Positions 45,290-52,846 of a stretch of 64,000 bases of DNA are shown piece after piece; position 1 is the first letter of the stretch, and each line of letters opens with the position of its first letter. The notes beneath the pieces were generated by a model. It was not told where the DNA came from. It did no database searches and worked only from the letters and a program-made list of their open reading frames with translations. Origin of the DNA: Amycolatopsis coloradensis (lineage in GTDB: Bacteria; Actinomycetota; Actinomycetes; Mycobacteriales; Pseudonocardiaceae). Both the position numbers and the translations under genes were made by a program. The DNA lies in assembly GCF_001953865.1 (NCBI RefSeq), contig NZ_MQUQ01000004.1:248001-312000 (forward strand), written 5' to 3'.

Positions 45290-45324
45290 TGATCACGCGA
45301 GTTCCGGGGTTGATCACGCGTGAT
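45290..45324. promoter_or_regulatory. Phased TGATCACGCG direct repeat with a 12-bp palindrome
   Basis: TGATCACGCG occurs at 45290-45299 and 45311-45320, 21 bp apart (two helical turns). The second copy extends to the perfect palindrome ATCACGCGTGAT (45313-45324). It lies in the 370-bp gap between the divergent DUF6801 gene and the protease remnant, which otherwise shows nothing I can support. Confidence 0.5.
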
Positions 45325-45481
45325 GCCCGTTCGGACACGCAAAAGCAGTGCCCTGGAGGGACGGAGCCGTTCACTCTCGGGAGTTTCGGACAGAAGACCG
45401 GACATTTCTCGCTTACCCGGGACCTTGGCCGCACACTCGGCGGGCAGTGTGTTTCTTTCCCCCGGCCTTGGAGGAGTAACC

Positions 45482-45688
45482 ATGCGTCGAAGAATCGCCC
45501 TGGCACTCGGCGGCGGCGCCGTCCTGACCGCGAGCCTCGCTTCCGCCGCCCTCGCCCCTGTCGCACAGGCTTCCCCCGGACTGATCGCCGCCATGCAGCG
45601 AGACCTGGGACTCACCGCGGCGCAGGCCGCGACCGAGCCGGTGAACGAGATCTTGCAGACCTACGGCCTGTCACTCGTCACCGCTTGA
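45482..45688 (+). pseudogene. Internally deleted S1 serine protease remnant
   Basis: The 68-codon reading frame starts with GGAGGAGTAACC and ATG, encodes a full signal peptide (LALGGGAVLTASLASAALAP) and the propeptide opening GLIAAMQRDLGLTAAQAA. It then jumps straight to EPVNEILQTYGLSLVTA, the C-terminal end typical of streptogrisin-like proteases. The whole catalytic domain (about 300 residues) is missing, in frame. It could be expressed as a small secreted peptide, but derivation by deletion is the simplest explanation. Confidence 0.75.
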
Positions 45689-45731
45689 CCTCCGCTGTCG
45701 GCAGGGTCGTGAGGGGTAAGACGAAGGCGGT

Positions 45732-45788
45732 ATGTCGCGAAAGCCACTTTCGCGACGTCTGATGTCCCGAAAGTGGCTTTCGCGACAT
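45732..45788. repeat. Nested palindromic repeat (GTCGCGAAAGCCACTTTCG family), copy 2
   Basis: This is identical over about 55 bp to 22892-22946: the left arm 45733-45752 pairs exactly with 45768-45787, and each half is itself palindromic. It sits just after the protease remnant and before the FAD-enzyme remnant, within the 513-bp stretch 45689-46201 that has no intact gene. Confidence 0.85.
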
Positions 45789-45801
45789 GAGCACCGGCCA
45801 C

Positions 45802-46000
45802 TCACGACCCCGTCGACGGCATGAACGAAGGGAGCGCGCCGAGGCTGTGCCGCACGGCCTCGGCGCCGTACTCGAACATCTGCCGCTCGTAATCGCCGAC
45901 CGCTCTCCAGGCCCTGGCGGCCCTCGATCAGGCAGCGGCACACCAGATCCGCGTCACGCAGGGCACCCGCGCCTAGCGCAGGGACCGGGCAGCACTCCCC
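45802..46000 (-). pseudogene. C-terminal remnant of an FAD-dependent monooxygenase
   Basis: On the minus strand, one frame reads GALRDADLVCRCLIEGRQGL (about 45990-45920). After a frameshift near 45905 the sequence continues DYERQMFEYGAEAVRHSLGA and ends LPSFMPSTGS at the stop at 45802. The combination is the C-terminal FAD-contact region and tail seen in tetracycline-hydroxylase-like monooxygenases. No start or FAD-binding N-terminus is present, so only a frameshifted fragment survives. It borders the left edge of the biosynthetic cluster. Confidence 0.65.
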
Positions 46001-46047
46001 GGCTGATCGAAGTATCTCGTCAGGTTTCAAGAGATTCCCGAGCCGAC

Positions 46048-46091
46048 GGGAATAGTTCCCCTACCTACCGGGAAAGCGCCGAACCTAGCCT
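46048..46091 (+). promoter_or_regulatory. Cluster operator, copy 1 (upstream of unit A)
   Basis: GGGAATAGTTCCCCTA is identical to 57799-57814. GGGAA-TAG-TTCCC is a 13-bp inverted repeat, followed 8 bp after GTTCCCC by a further half-site GGGAAA (46070-46075), and then TAGCCT as in the copy at 57799. It is placed about 110-150 bp before the first gene of the exporter/ATP-grasp unit. Confidence 0.7.
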
Positions 46092-46201
46092 TTGGGCCAC
46101 CGGTCGGCCATGTCGGCGACGCTCGCTTTCACACCATGGACTGGGCCCGCGCCGGTGCGTTTCGTGAACCACCGCGGGTATCCGAAAATGGAGGTGGATG
46201 T

Positions 46202-46348
46202 GTGACCGAGCAAGAAACCGGCGAACAGGCGATCGGCACCGAGCCGAACGGCCCGAGTGACCGCGCGGAAAAAGACGGTCCTTCCCTGGAGCACACCGTA
46301 CCGGCCGAGGCGTGGCCGCGGGCGTCGATGAGGGACGTGGTCGGATGA
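46202..46348 (+). CDS. 48-residue acidic peptide, first gene of unit A
   Basis: A GTG start with GGAGG seven bases upstream opens a 48-codon frame that overlaps the exporter ATG by ATGA, so it is probably translated. The peptide is hydrophilic and acidic (VTEQETGEQAIGTEPNG..., ending RASMRDVVG) with no Cys, no signal peptide and no known family. It may be a leader controlling translation of the exporter, or a carrier/precursor peptide for the two ATP-grasp ligases in the same operon; the sequence alone cannot decide. The strong ribosome site and coupling argue for a real gene. Confidence 0.55.
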   Translation: MTEQETGEQAIGTEPNGPSDRAEKDGPSLEHTVPAEAWPRASMRDVVG

Positions 46349-47610
46349 CCGGCGTCAAGCGGACCGGCGTCTTCGCCGTGCTGCGGGAGACCCCGGCCCC
46401 GGTCAGATACCTGCTCGGCGGCATGCTCGTCAACCAGCTCGGCGCGTTCGTCCAGACGTTCCTGATCCTCTATCTGACCTTCCGGGGCACCTCGGTCGGC
46501 TTCGCCGGGGTCTGCCTCGCCGCGTACAGCGTGGGGGCGATCTTCGGCGCCATGCTCGGCGGCGAACTGACCCACCGGTTCGGCGGCAGGGCCACGATCG
46601 TGACGGTGATGACGTGCGCGGCGCCGCTCATCGCGTCCATCCCGCTGGTCTGGGGCACGCCCCCGGTACTGCTCGTGGTGATCGCGCTTTCGGGGCTGTC
46701 GATCCAGGCGTACCGGCCGGCGGCGGCGGTGCTGCTCGCCGAGCTCATGCCGGAAGAGCACAAGGTCATGGGTTTCTCGATGATGCGCATCGCGCTGAAC
46801 ATCGGCGCCGCCGTGGCTCCGCTGCTCGCCGCCGTACTCATCCAGATGAACTGGGACCTGTTGTTCTGGCTGGACGGCGCGACCGCGGGACTGTGGGCGT
46901 TGCTGGCGTTCGTGTTGCTGCCGAAACGGGTCGCGACCCCGCACAGTGCCGAGTCCGATGGCACGCCCGCGCCCGCCATGAGCGCCCGCGCGGTGTACGG
47001 GAAAATGGTCCGCGACACCCGCTTCCTGTGCTATCTGGCGGCAGGCGTGTTCGGCATGATCGTCTACGCCGGGTCGATCGCGGTGCTGCCGTTGAACATC
47101 GTCTCCGCCGGCTACCCGGTCGGGTTGTACAGCACGGTGCTGGTGATCTCCTCGGTCGTGCTGATCACCTGCGAACTGAAGATCACCACGTACATCGTGC
47201 GGATCCCGAAGTATCTCGCCGGCCTGTTCGGCAATCTGGTCAGCGGGGTCGGGTTCGTCCTTTATGGACTGATCGCGGAGCATCCGTTCTTCGTGGTGGC
47301 GGGCGCGTTGCTGGCGGTGTCCGGGCTGATGATCCACGGACCGAGCACGGCCGCCCATCCGGCCACTTTCCCGGTGGAGCTGAGAAGCCGCTACATCGCG
47401 ACGAAGGAGACGTTGTCCGGTCTGGCCGCGACGATCGGTCCGATCCTCGGACTGTTCCTCTGGAGCACTTTCGGCGGGCCGGTGTTCTGGGGCTTCTGCG
47501 CGCTGTTGTCCTTCATCGCCGGATCGATGCACATCTACGGCCTCGGGCAGCCGCCCGTGCCGGAGCCGGTGGCCGAGCCCGAACCGGAAGTCGTGGGAGA
47601 GCGACCATGA
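46345..47610 (+). CDS. MFS transporter (12-TMS), probable product exporter
   Basis: A 421-residue membrane protein with about 12 helices. LGGMLVNQLGAFVQTFLILY opens the first helix and LGGELTHRFGGRATI is the loop 2-3 motif; a short acidic tail ends VAEPEPEVVGE. It resembles MdtH-like drug exporters. It is coupled to the small peptide upstream and to ATP-grasp 1 downstream (ATGA overlaps at both ends), so it is part of the biosynthetic unit and the likely efflux or self-resistance function for the product. Confidence 0.9.
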   Translation: MTGVKRTGVFAVLRETPAPVRYLLGGMLVNQLGAFVQTFLILYLTFRGTSVGFAGVCLAAYSVGAIFGAMLGGELTHRFGGRATIVTVMTCAAPLIASIPLVWGTPPVLLVVIALSGLSIQAYRPAAAVLLAELMPEEHKVMGFSMMRIALNIGAAVAPLLAAVLIQMNWDLLFWLDGATAGLWALLAFVLLPKRVATPHSAESDGTPAPAMSARAVYGKMVRDTRFLCYLAAGVFGMIVYAGSIAVLPLNIVSAGYPVGLYSTVLVISSVVLITCELKITTYIVRIPKYLAGLFGNLVSGVGFVLYGLIAEHPFFVVAGALLAVSGLMIHGPSTAAHPATFPVELRSRYIATKETLSGLAATIGPILGLFLWSTFGGPVFWGFCALLSFIAGSMHIYGLGQPPVPEPVAEPEPEVVGERP

Positions 47611-48923
47611 ACGAAGCCAACGGTGTGCTGCTGGTCATCGGCAGCGGGTTGAAGCTGTATCGCGAATACCTCGTCTCGTCCATCCACCGGTGCGCCCGCG
47701 CGGCCGGACTCGGCCTCGTGCTGCTGAACAATCTCAAACCCACCTGGCAGCACGCCTACTTCGACGAGATCGTCCACACCGACGTGTTCGACGCGGACGA
47801 GATGCTCGCCGCCGCCCGCGAAGTCGCCGGACGGCACCGGATCGCCGGCCTGATGTGCTGGGACGAACCGGTCGTGCTCGCCGCGGGTGAACTCGCCGCC
47901 GAACTCGGGGTCCCCGGGTTGAGCGTGGACGGCGTCCGCGGCTGCCGCGACAAGAACCGCACCCGGACCGTGCTGACCGCCGAAGGGCTGCCACAACCGG
48001 GTTACGCCCTGACCACCTCCCTGGACGAGGCCCGCGCCGCGGCTGCCCGGATCGGGTACCCGGTGGTGCTCAAGCCGAGGGCCATGGGCGCGAGCATCGG
48101 CGTGGTGTACGCCGCCGACGAGTCCGAAGTGGACGCCGCGTTCGGCGTCGCCATGGGCGCGGCCACCGTCGACCAGAGCCGCTACGGCGGGGGCGCGATC
48201 GTGGAGGGCTACGTCTCCGGTCCGGAGATCAGCATCGACGCCGCCGTGCACAAGGGCGAGTACCTGCCGATGTTCGTGGCCCGCAAGCAAACCGGCGACC
48301 AGCCGTATTTCGAGGAGGTCGGGCACGTCGTCGACGCCGACGATCCGCTGCTGCACGACACCGAACTGATGGACGTCCTGACCCGGGCGCACCGCGCGCT
48401 CGGCGTGGCGGACGGCATCACCCACACCGAGGTCCGGCTGACCGACCGCGGCCCGCTGATCATCGAGGTCAACGGCCGCCTCGGCGGCGACCTGATCCCG
48501 TTCCTCGGCCGGACCGCCACCGGTATCGACCCCGGCGAGATCCTGTTCGCCGTCACGACCGGGCAGCGCCCGGCCGTCACCCTGACCCGGCACGCGGTCG
48601 CCGGCATCCGGTTCGGCTATCCGGACCACGACTGCCTTGTCCACGAGGTCACGGTCCCGGGCGAAGCACCCGGCCTGGTACTCGCGTCGCCGATGATCGA
48701 TCCGGGCAGCACCTTGCGCTTGCCTCCAGGCGGCTACCTGGCCAGGCACTCGTTCGTGGTGTGCGAGGCAGGCGACCCGGAAACCTGCGCGCAGCGACTG
48801 GACACGGCCGCCGCCCTGGTGCGGATCGACGCCGATCCGGTGGACCCACCAGCACCCGGTACCGCCTTCGAGATGCCCGCCGGGCTGCTCGACGTCGACG
48901 AACACGAGGGAGTTTCCGCATGA
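47607..48923 (+). CDS. ATP-grasp ligase 1
   Basis: A 438-residue enzyme with an N-terminal Rossmann-like preATP domain and a central ATP-grasp fold: KNRTRTVLTAEGLPQPGYAL, the ATP-binding lysine strand YPVVLKPRAMGASIGVVYA, and the metal-binding EVNGRLGGDLIPFLG. Such stand-alone enzymes join a carboxylate (as acyl phosphate) to an amine, making dipeptides or amides. It overlaps both neighbours by ATGA. With ATP-grasp 2 in the same operon and no NRPS genes, it probably forms an amide bond in the cluster product. Substrates cannot be read from the sequence. Confidence 0.9.
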   Translation: MNEANGVLLVIGSGLKLYREYLVSSIHRCARAAGLGLVLLNNLKPTWQHAYFDEIVHTDVFDADEMLAAAREVAGRHRIAGLMCWDEPVVLAAGELAAELGVPGLSVDGVRGCRDKNRTRTVLTAEGLPQPGYALTTSLDEARAAAARIGYPVVLKPRAMGASIGVVYAADESEVDAAFGVAMGAATVDQSRYGGGAIVEGYVSGPEISIDAAVHKGEYLPMFVARKQTGDQPYFEEVGHVVDADDPLLHDTELMDVLTRAHRALGVADGITHTEVRLTDRGPLIIEVNGRLGGDLIPFLGRTATGIDPGEILFAVTTGQRPAVTLTRHAVAGIRFGYPDHDCLVHEVTVPGEAPGLVLASPMIDPGSTLRLPPGGYLARHSFVVCEAGDPETCAQRLDTAAALVRIDADPVDPPAPGTAFEMPAGLLDVDEHEGVSA

Positions 48924-50179
48924 CCATGACCGAGCCCGTCCGCACCGATGTGCCGCTGACCGGCGCGCAGATCCTCGCGAACGCCAAGGCACTCGCGCCG
49001 ATCCTGCGTGAGCGGGCCGCGGAGATCGAAAAGAACCGGAGCCTGCCCGCGGACGTGGTCCAGTCGCTGCGCGACGCCGGCGTCTTCCGGATCGGTTTCA
49101 GCCGGGACTGGGGCGGCCCCCACATGACCTCGATGGAGCAGACCGAGGTGATCGAGGCGCTTTCCCACGGCGACGCGTCCGTCGGCTGGTGCGCCAAACT
49201 CGGCTCGGACATCGGCCTGCACGCCAACTTCATCGACCAGGACGAGGCGCGCCGGATGTTCACCAGCCTCGACATGCATTCCGCGGGGGTGCTGCCGGTG
49301 ACCGGGCGCGCGGACCGGGTCCCCGGCGGCTACCGGCTCACCGGCCGGTGGGGGTTCGGCAGCGGCTCGACCCACGCCGACTGGGTCGCCTCCGGCGCCA
49401 TGGTGTTCGAAAACGGCGAGCCCTACGCCAGCCCGGACGGCAGCAATCCGCACGAGTCGCGCCTGTTCATGGTGCCGGGTGACCAGATCGAATCCGTCGA
49501 CAACTGGTACACCCTCGGCCTGTGCGGTTCCGGCAGCAGCGACTACACGATCACGGACGTCTTCGTCCCGGAGAACCACTCCCTGACGTTCGACAACCCG
49601 AAGGTCCCCAACGGACCGCTGGTGCAGCCGGACGTGATCCAGCGCAGCATGTGCGGCGTCCCGCTCGGCGTGGCGAGGGCCGCGCTGGACTACGTCCGCG
49701 GTCTCACCATCGAGCGGGTCGACATGCTGAAGGGCTCCCCGTGGCGGATGAGCGGGCTCGCCTGGAAGGACAACGAACACATCCAGATCACGTTGGCCGA
49801 ATGCGAGGCCGACTACAGCACGACACGCGCCGGGGTGTACCGGGCGCTGGAGCGGCAGTGGGAGGTCACCGCCGACGGGATCGGCACGCTGGACGATCTC
49901 ACCCCCGACGAGCGGGTCGCCCCGGCGCTGACCGGCTGGCAGGCGTTCCAGATGTCCAAGCGGGTCGTGCAGCGGCTCGCCGATCTGCTCGGCACCGCGG
50001 CGATCCGGTCGGGCGACCCGATGAACCGGTGGCTGCGGGACTCGATGACCATGGCCATGCACCCGACCGCGCGGGACCGCGTCACCCAGACGGTCGGCGC
50101 GCATCTGGTCGGCGCCAGGCCTTCCATGCGGTTCATGCTCGGCATCGTGGACAAGCCCAAGACCGAGTCCGATGAGTGA
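48920..50179 (+). CDS. Acyl-CoA-dehydrogenase-fold flavin enzyme (HsaA/N-hydroxylase-like)
   Basis: A 419-residue protein of the acyl-CoA dehydrogenase/flavin-dependent monooxygenase superfamily. Landmarks: LPADVVQSLRDAGVFRIGFS near the N-terminus, HGDASVGWCAKLGSDIGLHA, GYRLTGRWGFGSGSTHADW, and the C-terminal domain with FQMSKRVVQRLADLLGTAAI. The group includes two-component FMNH2 hydroxylases (HsaA, HpaB-like) and amine N-oxygenases. A dedicated flavin reductase is not in the cluster. It could hydroxylate or dehydrogenate the N-N intermediate or the peptide. The start ATG at 48920 overlaps the ATP-grasp 1 stop. Confidence 0.88.
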   Translation: MTMTEPVRTDVPLTGAQILANAKALAPILRERAAEIEKNRSLPADVVQSLRDAGVFRIGFSRDWGGPHMTSMEQTEVIEALSHGDASVGWCAKLGSDIGLHANFIDQDEARRMFTSLDMHSAGVLPVTGRADRVPGGYRLTGRWGFGSGSTHADWVASGAMVFENGEPYASPDGSNPHESRLFMVPGDQIESVDNWYTLGLCGSGSSDYTITDVFVPENHSLTFDNPKVPNGPLVQPDVIQRSMCGVPLGVARAALDYVRGLTIERVDMLKGSPWRMSGLAWKDNEHIQITLAECEADYSTTRAGVYRALERQWEVTADGIGTLDDLTPDERVAPALTGWQAFQMSKRVVQRLADLLGTAAIRSGDPMNRWLRDSMTMAMHPTARDRVTQTVGAHLVGARPSMRFMLGIVDKPKTESDE

Positions 50180-51422
50180 GCGGCCCATCCTGGTCGTCGG
50201 GTTCGTGACGCCGGTGCTGCGGGCACTGATCGGCGCCGAACCCGACGGCTCGGTCGTCCTTGTCGAAGAGCCGGACGTCGTCCGCAAACGGGACATACGC
50301 GCGAAACTGGCCGGGTCTCCCCTCGTCCGTGAACTGATCGAGTGGGAGCACGCCAAACCCGGCACGGCCGACGCGTTCTACGCCACCCACCGCGACCTGA
50401 ACCCGGTCGCGGTGGTCCCGCTCATCGAGTACGCCACCCCGTTCGCCGCCCGGCTCGCCGAACGTTACGGCGTGCCGGGCGCGAGCCTCGGCGCCGCGCT
50501 GACCTTGCGGGACAAGGCTTTGCTGCGGCAGGTCAGCGCGGCCGCCGGGGTGCCGAATCCGGAGAGCGCCACGGTGACCTGCCCGGCGGACGTGCTGGCG
50601 TTCATGCGTGCGCGGCCCGGCCCGGTGGTGCTCAAGCCGACGAACCGGCAGGCCGCCGTTGGCACCCAGATCATCCAGGACCCGGCGGAGGTCGAGCAGG
50701 CCTGGGCGAACTGTGTCGAGCAGGACGAGGGCGTCTTCGTCCCCGACCGGCCGATGGAACTGCGCATGCTGGCCGAGCGGTACGTGCCCGGACCCGAGTA
50801 CAGCGTCGAGATGCTCGTCCGCGGCGGACGGCAGTTGTTCGCCAACGTCACCGGCAAGCAGCTCTATCCGGGCCCGCGGCCGGTGGAGCTGGCGCATATC
50901 GTGCCCGCCGACATACCCGACGACCTCACCGAGACCCTGGCGGAACTGACCCGTCAGGTCGTCGCGGCCGTCGGGTTCGTCGACGGCATCCTGCACTGCG
51001 AATGGATCGTCGCCGACGGTGTGCCGTTCCTCGTCGAATGCGCGGGCCGGATCGCCGGGGACGGCATCCTGGAAATCATCGACCACGCCTATCCGATCAA
51101 GCTGCTGCGTTCGTACTTCGCCATGATGCGCGGCGAAACCCTGCCCGAGCTGCCCCGTCGCGCCACCGGCGGCGCGGCCGTGCGGTTCGTTCCCATGGAG
51201 CCCGGCGTGATCGACGCCGTGCTGGGCGTCGAGCAGGCCCGTCAGGTGGAAGGCGTGTTCCTCGTCGACCTCCAGGTCGGTCCCGGCCACCGGTCCACCG
51301 GGCTACGCAGCTCTTGGGACCGCTCGGGCCTCGTCATGGCGGAGGCGGACTCTCCGGCCGAAGCCCTGCAACGCGCCGAAAAGGCCGCCGGCCTGATCCG
51401 GATCGAGGTCCGCCCAGAGTAA
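50172..51422 (+). CDS. ATP-grasp ligase 2
   Basis: A 416-residue ATP-grasp enzyme. It has the acceptor region LTLRDKALLRQVSAAAGVPN, the ATP lysine strand GPVVLKPTNRQAAVGTQII, a grasp-loop RYVPGPEYSVEMLV, and the metal site FLVECAGRIAGDGILEII. Its ECAGRIAGD end resembles L-amino-acid ligases. It differs clearly from ATP-grasp 1, so the two likely act on different bonds in sequence. Its start overlaps the flavoenzyme stop by 8 bp; the operon ends at the perfect hairpin 51426-51486. Confidence 0.9.
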   Translation: MSERPILVVGFVTPVLRALIGAEPDGSVVLVEEPDVVRKRDIRAKLAGSPLVRELIEWEHAKPGTADAFYATHRDLNPVAVVPLIEYATPFAARLAERYGVPGASLGAALTLRDKALLRQVSAAAGVPNPESATVTCPADVLAFMRARPGPVVLKPTNRQAAVGTQIIQDPAEVEQAWANCVEQDEGVFVPDRPMELRMLAERYVPGPEYSVEMLVRGGRQLFANVTGKQLYPGPRPVELAHIVPADIPDDLTETLAELTRQVVAAVGFVDGILHCEWIVADGVPFLVECAGRIAGDGILEIIDHAYPIKLLRSYFAMMRGETLPELPRRATGGAAVRFVPMEPGVIDAVLGVEQARQVEGVFLVDLQVGPGHRSTGLRSSWDRSGLVMAEADSPAEALQRAEKAAGLIRIEVRPE

Positions 51423-51425
51423 CGC

Positions 51426-51486
51426 GAAGTACGTGAAGGCCCCCTTCCTTGCGTCTAGCGCAAGGAAGGGGGCCTTCACGTACTTC
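51426..51486. terminator. Bidirectional terminator of the GTGAAGGCCCCCTT family, copy 2 (perfect)
   Basis: The arms 51426-51453 and 51459-51486 are exact 28-bp reverse complements around TCTAG, directly between the stop codons of the convergent units A (+) and B (-). It is the same element as 38601-38655, including the loop. Confidence 0.92.
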
Positions 51487-51522
51487 ACATCGCGCGGCTT
51501 GGAGGCGCAACTCGCCGTTGGG

Positions 51523-52827
51523 TCAGCGGCGGAAGCGGCGGAACGCGGCGGCCGTGAGCGCGGCGACGGCGGAGGCGCCCGCGTACTTGAGGATGCGGTG
51601 CTGGCGGGTGGCACGGTGCTGGGCCTGGGCGTACGGGATGGTCGTGTTGGTGACCATGGCGTGGAGCGGCATCCAGCGGTGCCGGAGCACCTTCTCCAGG
51701 AGGGTGTCGCAGGCCCGCTCGAGACGGACCGCCGGGGAGCGCACGGTGTCGCGTAGCTCGGCGAAGTTGCGGTGGGACATGGCGGCCAAGGCGTCGGTGT
51801 TCGGCTTGCGGCGGGTGTAGTAGCGAGCCAGGGCCGCCGTCGTGTCACCGGTGTGGTGGGCGAGGCTGGCCGTCAGCTCCAGCGCGTCCTCGAAGGCCGA
51901 ATTCATCCCCTGCGCCAAGAACGGGTAGACGGCGTGGCAGGCGTCGCCGATCAGCACCACCTTGCCCTCGTGGACCCACGGGGCGGTGCTGACGGTGACG
52001 AGGTTGAAGGTGGGTTGCCGCAGGAACGTCTCGCCGAGGTCGGGGACCAGCGACAGGACGTCGGGGAAATACTCGCGGAACAAGGATTCCACGTCCGACG
52101 GCGTCCGCAGCGAGTCGAAGCCGTGGGTGCCGTGGAACGGGAGGACGCAGGAACAGGTGAAGGAACCGTCGCGGTTGGGGTGGGCGAACATCATGATGTC
52201 GCCGCGGGGCCAGAGATGGAAGACGTCGTCGGCCATGCGGTGGGTGCCGTCGGCGGCCGCCGGGATGTGGAGTTCGCGCCAGCCCCATTCGAGGTAGTGC
52301 TGCGAGAACTCCGCGCGTTGATCGTGGTGCATGGACCGGCGGACGGCCGAGAACGCGCCGTCCGCGCCCACCACGACGTCCGGCTTCACCACGAGGCTCC
52401 GCCCGTCCGGGTCCACAAAGGACACCGATGGCAGGTCCCGGTCGACCCCCGTGCACCGCGTGTCGAACACGAACCGCACACCCGGGACCCGGCAGGCCGC
52501 GTCCACCAGCAGCGCGCTCAGGTCCTGGCGCTGGATGGCCAGGATGCCGCCCTCGCCGTAGGCCGAGAACCGCAGTCCGCCGTCGAGGTTGTGCAGCATC
52601 CGCCCGTGCATCGGCACGACGAGCCGCTTCACCTCCTCCGACAACCCCAGGCTGTCCAACGCGGCCAGGCCACGCCGGGACAGCCCGAGATTCATGGACG
52701 TCACCGCGCTGGCCATCTCGCGCGGATCCGGCCTGCGGTCGTACACCGTCACCGCGTGTCCTTGTCTGCCCAGCGAAAGCGCCAGGAAGGCGCCCGCCAT
52801 GCCGGCACCCACAATCGCGAACTCCAC
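51523..52827 (-). CDS. FAD-dependent aromatic hydroxylase, kynurenine-3-monooxygenase-like
   Basis: A 434-residue flavoprotein. The FAD dinucleotide fold is FAIVGAGMAGAFLALSLGRQ at the N-terminus; the second FAD motif is VVLIGDACHAVYPFLAQGMN; HLWPRGDIMMFAHPNRDGSF and the C-terminal hydrophobic helix YAGASAVAALTAAAF match kynurenine 3-monooxygenase-like enzymes (the helix is a membrane anchor in that family). It would ortho-hydroxylate an aromatic amino-acid-like substrate using NADPH and O2. No other kynurenine-pathway gene is nearby, so the substrate may be a cluster-specific aromatic unit. GTG start after AAGGAG. Last gene of unit B. Confidence 0.85.
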   Translation of the reverse strand: MEFAIVGAGMAGAFLALSLGRQGHAVTVYDRRPDPREMASAVTSMNLGLSRRGLAALDSLGLSEEVKRLVVPMHGRMLHNLDGGLRFSAYGEGGILAIQRQDLSALLVDAACRVPGVRFVFDTRCTGVDRDLPSVSFVDPDGRSLVVKPDVVVGADGAFSAVRRSMHHDQRAEFSQHYLEWGWRELHIPAAADGTHRMADDVFHLWPRGDIMMFAHPNRDGSFTCSCVLPFHGTHGFDSLRTPSDVESLFREYFPDVLSLVPDLGETFLRQPTFNLVTVSTAPWVHEGKVVLIGDACHAVYPFLAQGMNSAFEDALELTASLAHHTGDTTAALARYYTRRKPNTDALAAMSHRNFAELRDTVRSPAVRLERACDTLLEKVLRHRWMPLHAMVTNTTIPYAQAQHRATRQHRILKYAGASAVAALTAAAFRRFRR

Positions 52828-52846
52828 TACTCACTCTCCTTGTCGT

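Noticed and set aside
46129..47532. 467-codon minus-strand open frame opposite the MFS gene
   Set aside because: Extremely hydrophilic His/Asp/Arg-rich translation, the mirror of a membrane protein gene; not a real protein.
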